From NCBI GenBank assembly GCA_023416515.1, contig JAEZHP010000125.1:1-9148 (forward strand): a stretch of DNA of 9,148 bases. Reading direction: 5' to 3'. The notes beneath the pieces are model-generated. The model searched no databases. It had not been told where the DNA came from and was given only the letters and a program-made list of their open reading frames with translations. Below, in pieces: positions 5,077 to 9,148 of the stretch. The first letter of the stretch is position 1. Each line of letters opens with the position of its first letter. The stretch comes from Pseudomonadota bacterium. GTDB lineage: Bacteria > Pseudomonadota > Alphaproteobacteria > Sphingomonadales > Sphingomonadaceae. Made by a program: the position numbers and the translations under genes.

Positions 5077-5643
5077 ATGGACGCCCTCCTCTTCGCCTTC
5101 GTCGCCGCAGCGCTTGCAGGGATCGGCGACCAGACTCAAGTGTTGTCCGCGACCCTGTCGGCGCGCGGCGACCGGCCGGTGGCTGTGATCGTCGGAATGG
5201 CGGTGGCGGCGGCGGTGATGGCGGCGATCGCCTTCCTAGCCGGTTCGCTCGTCAACGACATGGTCGGGGTCCGCGCGAAGACCCAGTTCGTCGCCCTCGC
5301 CCTCGCCTTTGGCGGGGTGACGGGTCTCATGAAGCCCGAGCCGCTGAAGTGGGCCGACCGCTTTCGCTGGGGCGGATCCCTCGGCGCACTCCTGTTCGGC
5401 GGTTATGCGGCGGCCGGCGGACGGATCCAGTTCATGACCCTCGCCTTCGCGACTCGCGCCGAAACGCCGTTGCTCGCAGCGATCGGCGGTGCGCTGGGCC
5501 TGCTCGCCGCGGCGATTCCCGCCGCCTTGCTCGGCAACAGTTTTCTCGCGCTCAACTTGCGGCCGGCGCGAATCATCGTCGGGATCGTCCTTCTGATCGC
5601 CGGCGCATTGGTTTTCCTCAACGCGCCGGCAGCGGCGGTCTAG
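5077..5643 (+). CDS. GDT1/TMEM165 (UPF0016)-like membrane protein with degenerate motifs
   Basis: A 188-residue membrane protein with about six hydrophobic helices in two halves (roughly 2-24, 35-57, 69-85, 99-124, 131-153, 164-184). This is the size and duplicated layout of the GDT1/TMEM165/UPF0016 family, whose members export Mn2+ or Ca2+ using a conserved E-x-G-D-[KR]-[ST] motif in each half. Here the first motif reads G15-I-G-D18-Q-T (Glu lost, Lys replaced by Gln). The second reads A112-A-G-G115-R-I-Q (both Glu and Asp lost). Metal transport by the standard mechanism is therefore doubtful; it may be a diverged paralogue. The family call rests on motif remnants and topology. AGAAG five bases before the ATG is the ribosome site. 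Its stop shares the CTAG with the stop of the convergent metallophosphoesterase. Confidence 0.72.
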   Translation: MDALLFAFVAAALAGIGDQTQVLSATLSARGDRPVAVIVGMAVAAAVMAAIAFLAGSLVNDMVGVRAKTQFVALALAFGGVTGLMKPEPLKWADRFRWGGSLGALLFGGYAAAGGRIQFMTLAFATRAETPLLAAIGGALGLLAAAIPAALLGNSFLALNLRPARIIVGIVLLIAGALVFLNAPAAAV

Positions 5644-5649
5644 CCGCCG
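5633..5649. terminator. hairpin enclosing two convergent stop codons
   Basis: CGGCGG (5633-5638) and CCGCCG (5644-5649) pair perfectly around TCTAG, so the CTAG holding both stop codons is in the loop. There is no T-run. It is the only visible structure at the junction and may be a weak bidirectional terminator, or a by-product of codon usage. Confidence 0.3.
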
Positions 5650-6419
5650 ACTTCGATCAGCCACAGGTCCGGCACCGCGCCCAGCCGCAACGGCAGAACG
5701 CTGGTGCCGAGCCCCGCGCTGATGATCAGCGTCCGGCCGTTCTCGTCGATACGGCCGCAGGTGTAGCGGCGGCCGTAGCGCGATTCGTAGCTGACTGCGC
5801 CGACAAGCGGCAGCACGATCTGCCCGCAATGGGTATGGCCCGCCACCGTCAGGCCGATGCCGGCCGGCAGCTCCGCAAACGGATCAGGGCTGTGGCTCAG
5901 GAGCAGCGGCACTCCGCCGACCTCGCGCATCCGCTCGACCGTTCGGGGGATGTCGGCGCGGTGGGTGAAATCGTCGTCGAGCCCGCCGAGCGCCAGCGGT
6001 CCAAGCCGGACGGCATCGTTCGACAACAAGGTGACCCGGTTGGCGGCGAGCGCTCGTGCCGCGGCCGCCGGATCCACCCAATGGTCATGGTTGCCGAGCA
6101 CCGCCACAACTCCGAGCGGCGCCCGCAACCCGGCAAGCGGCGCCACCGCCTCGTCATAGGAATAGCGGCGAGTCGCGAGCTTGCGGTCGCCGATGAAATC
6201 GCCGGCGATCAGGATGAGGTCGGGCCTGAGCCCGTTGATCTGGCCGACGATCCGCGCCAGCCGCTCGGGCGGCATGTCGGGGCCTTGCACATGAAGGTCC
6301 GAGGCGAGCAGGACCCGAAGCGGGCGCTGGCCCGCCGGCCAGCCGTCGAGCGCAACGCGCGCCTCGCGCACCACCGGATCGCGCGTCGCCGTCCAGTAAG
6401 CGAACCCGACGACGAACAC
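5640..6419 (-). CDS. membrane-anchored metallophosphoesterase (COG1408/YkuE-like)
   Basis: A calcineurin-type phosphoesterase with a full two-metal site. Numbered from the GTG at 6419: D41-L-H43, G73-D74, G109-N-H-D112, H176 (LLSHSPD) and G194-H-T-H197. The domain matches COG1408 enzymes such as YkuE and YaeI, which act on phosphodiesters or phospholipid-type substrates near the membrane. The exact substrate here is unknown. The coordinates use the first conventional start (GTG), but the frame stays open upstream to 6503 and the 13 codons from 6458 encode LIRRLLILGLLAG. These complete a membrane anchor that would otherwise be cut, so the real start is probably CTG at 6458, giving 272 residues. 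It is not the ligase-associated PdeM type, despite being divergent from a DNA ligase. It overlaps the GDT1-like gene by 4 bases at the stops. Confidence 0.9.
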   Translation of the reverse strand: MFVVGFAYWTATRDPVVREARVALDGWPAGQRPLRVLLASDLHVQGPDMPPERLARIVGQINGLRPDLILIAGDFIGDRKLATRRYSYDEAVAPLAGLRAPLGVVAVLGNHDHWVDPAAAARALAANRVTLLSNDAVRLGPLALGGLDDDFTHRADIPRTVERMREVGGVPLLLSHSPDPFAELPAGIGLTVAGHTHCGQIVLPLVGAVSYESRYGRRYTCGRIDENGRTLIISAGLGTSVLPLRLGAVPDLWLIEVGG

Positions 6420-6520
6420 TCCGGCAAGAAGGCCGAGGATGAGGAGACGGCGGATCAGTCGGATGGCAGTTCCGTTTCGGCAATGGAGCTTGTCGGCGCT
6501 TTACCTATTCTAGCCTAGCG

Positions 6521-8116
6521 ATGCGCGACTTTTCCCAGCTTCTCGACGCCTTGGTCTACACGCGCTCGCGCAACGCCAAGCTCAAGCTGATCGGCGACTA
6601 TCTCAAGCGAACGCCGGATCCCGATCGCGGCTGGGCGCTCGCGGCGCTCACCGGCGAACTCGATATTCCGGGCGTTAAGCCGGCGCTGGTGCGGGCTCTG
6701 ATCGAGGAGCGCTGCGATCCTTTGCTGTTCCGAATGAGCTGGGACTATGTCGGCGACATGGCCGAGACGGTCGCCTTGCTGTGGCCCAAGCGCAGCGAGC
6801 AGCCGGCCGAGATCGACGACGGCACTCTTCGGATAGGCGCGGTTGTCGAGCGGCTGCGCACGCTGGGCCGAACCGAAGCTCCGGCGGCGATCGCGGAGAT
6901 GCTCGACCATCTCGACGCCTCCGGCCGCTACGCCTTGCTCAAGTTCGCGACCGGCGAGCTTCGCATCGGAGTGAGTGCGCGCCTCGCCAAGACCGCCCTC
7001 GCCCAGGCCTTTGCCCTCGACGTCGACCAGGTCGAGGAGGTTTGGCACGGCATCGGCCCGCCCTACCTGCCATTGTTCGACTGGGCCGAGGGGCGGGGCC
7101 CGCAGCCGCGTGCCGAGGACGTTCCGGTGTTCCGCCCGTTCATGCTCGCCCATCCGCTCGAGGACGGGTCGGTCGACCTCGCCGACTATGCGGCCGAGTG
7201 GAAGTGGGACGGAATCCGGGTCCAGATCGTTCGCGTCGGCGGCGAGACCCGGCTCTACAGCCGCGCCGGGGACGACATCACTCGAAGCTTTCCCGACGTC
7301 GCCCAGGCCTTCGACCGCGATGGAGTCGTCGACGGCGAGTTGCTCGTCAAAGGCGAGGCCCAGGGAGGACTCGCCGCGAGCTTCAACGCGCTCCAGCAGA
7401 GGCTCGGCCGAAAGGCGGTGTCCGCGCGCATGCTCGCCGACTACCCGGCCTTCGTTCGGCTCTACGACATCCTGCTCGACGGCAAGGAAGACCTGCGGTC
7501 CCTGCCCTGGACCGAGCGGCGCGAACGGCTGGAGCGCTTCGTGCCGGCTCTCGATCCCGACCGCTTCGACCTCTCCGCGCTGATCGAGGCCGGCAGCTTC
7601 GAAGAGCTCGAGGAAATCCGCGCCGGCGCCCGCGACGCGTCGATCGAAGGCATGATGCTGAAGCGGCGCGACAGCCCCTATGTCCCCGGCCGCCGGACCG
7701 GCCTGTGGTACAAGTGGAAGCGCGACCCGCTCACCGCCGATTGCGTGATGATGTACGCGGCTCGCGGCTCGGGAAAGCGCTCGTCCTTCTATTCCGACTA
7801 CACGTTCGGTTGCTGGAGCGGCACCGAGCAGGGCGAGGGCGAGCTCCTGCCGGTCGGCAAGGCCTATTTCGGGTTCACCGACGAGGAGCTGATGTGGCTC
7901 GACCGCTTCGTCCGAAACAATACGCTCCAGCGGTTCGGCCCAGTGCGCGAGGTCGAGAAGAGCCTCGTGCTCGAAGTCGCCTTCGATTCAATCCACCTCA
8001 GCAAGCGCCACAAGTCGGGGCTCGCAATGCGCTTCCCGCGGATCTCCCGGATCCGCCGGGACAAGCCGGCCACTGAGGCCGACACGATCGCCGCCCTCAA
8101 GAAGCTGGTGACCTAG
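6521..8116 (+). CDS. ATP-dependent DNA ligase, cisplatin damage response type
   Basis: A 531-residue bacterial ATP-dependent DNA ligase, full length for its group. The N-terminal helical DNA-binding domain (about 1-190) includes YALLKFATGELRIGVSARL. The nucleotidyltransferase domain carries motif I E226-W-K228-W-D-G (K228 takes AMP), SRAGDDITRSFPDV (245-260), motif III DGELL (271-275), FVRLYDILLDG (311-321), EGMMLKRRDSPY (376-387) and motif V WYKWKRDPL (396-404). A C-terminal OB fold follows, ending RFPRISRIRRDKPATEADT. It seals nicks with ATP; this type is linked to repair of cisplatin-like damage and differs from the essential NAD-dependent LigA. Its usual partners (MBL-fold exonuclease, DEXH helicase, PdeM) are not adjacent here. 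The ATG at 6521 has no clear ribosome site. Its stop shares a CTAG with the convergent small gene. Confidence 0.95.
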   Translation: MRDFSQLLDALVYTRSRNAKLKLIGDYLKRTPDPDRGWALAALTGELDIPGVKPALVRALIEERCDPLLFRMSWDYVGDMAETVALLWPKRSEQPAEIDDGTLRIGAVVERLRTLGRTEAPAAIAEMLDHLDASGRYALLKFATGELRIGVSARLAKTALAQAFALDVDQVEEVWHGIGPPYLPLFDWAEGRGPQPRAEDVPVFRPFMLAHPLEDGSVDLADYAAEWKWDGIRVQIVRVGGETRLYSRAGDDITRSFPDVAQAFDRDGVVDGELLVKGEAQGGLAASFNALQQRLGRKAVSARMLADYPAFVRLYDILLDGKEDLRSLPWTERRERLERFVPALDPDRFDLSALIEAGSFEELEEIRAGARDASIEGMMLKRRDSPYVPGRRTGLWYKWKRDPLTADCVMMYAARGSGKRSSFYSDYTFGCWSGTEQGEGELLPVGKAYFGFTDEELMWLDRFVRNNTLQRFGPVREVEKSLVLEVAFDSIHLSKRHKSGLAMRFPRISRIRRDKPATEADTIAALKKLVT

Positions 8117-8442
8117 ATTTCGTCGGGGCGGCGAACGAGGCTTTCGCCAAGAGCGCGGAAGTCGCGTCCGTCTGCGCCCATGGCTTCGCCACAGCGGCGA
8201 ACAAGGGCTTCGCGCTCCGCGATGGGGGCCGGATCCTCGGCAGCCGCCTCAGGATCGATGTCCGACTCAGCGGCGTCGAGGCGGCCGAGGAAATATTGGG
8301 CGCCGGTCATTCCGGCTGAGCGGACACGCGGATCGTCGGCCTGGGCCAGCTCGGCCATCAGCCGGTAGCAGCGCAGATCGAGCGAATTCGCGTCGGCCGC
8401 GGAACTGAGCGCAAACAGCGCCAAGGACAATACGCTTCCCAT
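8113..8442 (-). CDS. small exported protein of unknown function
   Basis: A 109-residue protein. The first 20 residues (MGSVLSLALFALSSAADANS) look like a Sec signal peptide with a likely cut after the ADA at 16-18, although the N-terminal region lacks the usual Lys/Arg. The mature part is acidic and helical, with two cysteines (C25 in DLRCYRLM and C84 in VRRCGEAM) that could form a disulphide in the periplasm, and the block GMTGAQYFLGRLDA near 44-57. Similar short proteins occur as hypothetical proteins in sphingomonads (from memory); no function is known to me. Only this ATG is available before an upstream stop, and no good ribosome site is visible. An imperfect 35-bp dyad lies 39 bases upstream. 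The gene is convergent with the ligase and overlaps it by 4 bases. Confidence 0.72.
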   Translation of the reverse strand: MGSVLSLALFALSSAADANSLDLRCYRLMAELAQADDPRVRSAGMTGAQYFLGRLDAAESDIDPEAAAEDPAPIAEREALVRRCGEAMGADGRDFRALGESLVRRPDEI

Positions 8443-8481
8443 GACGCCATTCGTAGGCGCCAGTCATGAAAGAAGCGGTGC

Positions 8482-8516
8482 CGCGACAAGGTTTACGCGG
8501 CGCAAACCATGTCGCG
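8482..8516. promoter_or_regulatory. 35-bp dyad upstream of the small exported protein gene
   Basis: CGCGACAaGGTTT (8482-8494) is repeated inverted as AAACCaTGTCGCG (8504-8516). The 13-base arms match at 12 positions and are separated by nine bases. It lies 39 bases upstream of the ATG of the minus-strand gene and just downstream of the cold-shock terminator. The position and symmetry suit an operator for a dimeric regulator. An RNA hairpin at a transcript end is the alternative, although no T-run follows. Confidence 0.45.
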
Positions 8517-8520
8517 CATG

Positions 8521-8554
8521 AAAACAGCCGCCCCGGCGTGAACCGGAGCGGCCG
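8521..8554 (-). terminator. Rho-independent terminator of the cold-shock gene
   Basis: On the minus strand GCCGCTCCGG (8552 to 8543), a six-base loop (TTCACG) and CCGGGGCGGC (8536 to 8527) form a 10-bp stem, followed by TG and four T (8524 to 8521). The single imperfect position is a G-U wobble on the minus strand but a C-A mismatch on the plus strand. The structure therefore suits minus-strand RNA, that is, the cold-shock transcript. Confidence 0.75.
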
Positions 8555-8581
8555 TCCTGGACAGCGGGATTTTGTCACGAG

Positions 8582-8603
8582 GAGCCGGCGCTCAGGCCGG
8601 CTC
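8582..8603. terminator. first hairpin after the cold-shock stop codon
   Basis: GAGCCGGC (8582-8589) and GCCGGCTC (8596-8603) form a perfect 8-bp stem with a six-base loop, starting nine bases past the minus-strand stop codon. No T-run follows directly. It may protect the mRNA 3' end or act together with the terminator 30 bases further on. Confidence 0.45.
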
Positions 8604-8612
8604 GTCGCTCAA

Positions 8613-9148
8613 CTACTGAATCGCGGTCAGGTTGACAGCGGCGGTCTTGCCGCGGCGGTCGACTTCCAGCTCGAACTCGAGCCGGTCGCCTTCCTGGAGC
8701 GACGGGATGCCTGCGCGCTGCATGGCCGAGATGTGGACGAAAGCGTCCGGCTGCCCGTCGTCGCGGGTGATGAAGCCGAAGCCCTTGGTCGCGTTGAAGA
8801 ACTTGACGGTGCCCGTCGCCTTCTCGCCGGTCAGCTCGCGCTGCGGGCCACGGCCGCCACCGAAACCGCCCGCGTCGCGATCGCGCGGAGGACCACGATC
8901 CTCGACCGGGAGCGGATCGCCCTCGATCTTGAGGTCGGTCGCCGAGATGCGCCCGCCGCGATCCACCAGGGTGAACTCGAGCGGCTGACCCTCGGCCAGG
9001 CCGGTGAGGCCCGCCTGCTCGACAGCGGAAATATGGACGAACACGTCCTCGCCGCCGTCATCGCGAACGATGAAGCCGAAACCCTTCTGGCCGTTGAAGA
9101 ATTTGACGACGCCCTTGCCTTCGCCGACAACCTGGGGCGGCATTCCGC
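8613..9148 (-). CDS. double cold-shock-domain protein, probably cut at N-terminus by window edge
   Basis: Two cold-shock domains in one chain. Numbered from the ATG at 9143, domain 1 spans about 8-73 with RNP1-like KGFGFIVR (20-27) and RNP2-like DVFVHIS (33-39). Domain 2 spans about 108-175 with KGFGFITR (120-127) and AFVHIS (134-139). A Gly/Arg/Asp-rich flexible linker (about 75-107) joins them. Such proteins bind single-stranded RNA and act as RNA chaperones in cold shock or stationary phase; two-domain forms are typical of alphaproteobacteria. The ATG at 9143 has no spaced ribosome site, and the frame is open to the window end (GGA before the ATG). Sphingomonad relatives, as I recall, carry a Gly-rich N-terminal tail, so the gene probably starts outside the window. 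Two tandem hairpins follow its stop. Confidence 0.92.
   Translation of the reverse strand, partial: GMPPQVVGEGKGVVKFFNGQKGFGFIVRDDGGEDVFVHISAVEQAGLTGLAEGQPLEFTLVDRGGRISATDLKIEGDPLPVEDRGPPRDRDAGGFGGGRGPQRELTGEKATGTVKFFNATKGFGFITRDDGQPDAFVHISAMQRAGIPSLQEGDRLEFELEVDRRGKTAAVNLTAIQ

Noticed and set aside
5640..6419. Metallophosphoesterase as the ligase-associated PdeM endonuclease
   Set aside because: It has a membrane anchor and the COG1408 layout with GHTHCGQ near the C-terminal part, and it is divergent from the ligase. PdeM, as I recall it, is a shorter cytoplasmic protein with a different N-terminus.
4986..6518. 510-codon plus-strand frame through the GDT1-like gene and antisense to the metallophosphoesterase
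   Set aside because: Low-complexity Arg-rich translation without motifs; both real genes in other frames have clear family features.
6781..8076. 431-codon plus-strand frame inside the DNA ligase gene
   Set aside because: It is the +2 shadow of the ligase with an Arg/Pro/Ala-rich translation; the ligase frame has all nucleotidyltransferase motifs.
1..9148. CRISPR array, tRNA, rRNA or insertion sequence genes
   Set aside because: I saw no regularly spaced direct repeats, no tRNA cloverleaf or rRNA-like stretch, and no transposase or integrase motifs.

Overview
The window looks like chromosomal DNA of an alphaproteobacterium, most probably a sphingomonad (Sphingomonas or Sphingosinicella type). 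By eye, roughly two thirds of the bases are G or C. The supporting genes are a DivK response regulator near rpmG, a DUF3572 gene, a double cold-shock-domain protein, a cisplatin-response type ATP-dependent DNA ligase, a Sel1-like protein with the usual alphaproteobacterial tail, and dispersed palindromes containing CGTCATCCTGA. I ran no database search, so the assignment rests on recognising families and gene order.

Layout. 1-168: a GC-rich palindromic repeat cut by the window edge, then a regulatory stretch with a TTAACCAT (CtrA-like) half-site. 169-471 (+): small Sel1-like protein. 538-4185 (-): five genes read in one direction. In transcription order they are DUF3572, a short-chain dehydrogenase, a RidA/YjgF-like protein, a FemAB-like GNAT protein and a membrane-anchored TIR protein. 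The first four are tightly packed (4-bp overlap, 9-bp gap, 18-bp gap); TIR follows after 79 bp. 4202-4603 (+): divK, head-to-head with DUF3572 across 16 bp. 4604-4759: a mosaic palindromic repeat between convergent genes. 4760-4927 (-): rpmG (L33), with a terminator-like hairpin in its leader. 5077-5643 (+): a GDT1/TMEM165-like membrane protein with degenerate metal motifs. 5640-6419 (-), probably from 6458: a membrane-anchored metallophosphoesterase. 6521-8116 (+): ATP-dependent DNA ligase. 8113-8442 (-): small exported protein of unknown function. 8443-8612: three successive inverted repeats, one of them a convincing Rho-independent terminator. 8613-window end (-): double cold-shock protein, probably cut at its N-terminus by the window edge.

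How the genes fit together. Most genes are housekeeping or stress related: translation (rpmG, cold-shock protein), cell-cycle signalling (divK), metabolite clean-up (RidA, SDR) and DNA repair (ligase). I see no mobile element genes, tRNA, rRNA or CRISPR array. The best candidate for an undescribed function is the lone TIR protein with a predicted four-helix membrane domain, lying downstream of an otherwise metabolic gene cluster. It resembles membrane-attached NADase or signalling effectors, but no known anti-phage partner is visible here. Other points of interest are the GDT1-like protein that has lost most motif acids, a metallophosphoesterase whose true start looks like CTG, two convergent gene pairs that share a CTAG at their stops, and several strong unexplained dyads.
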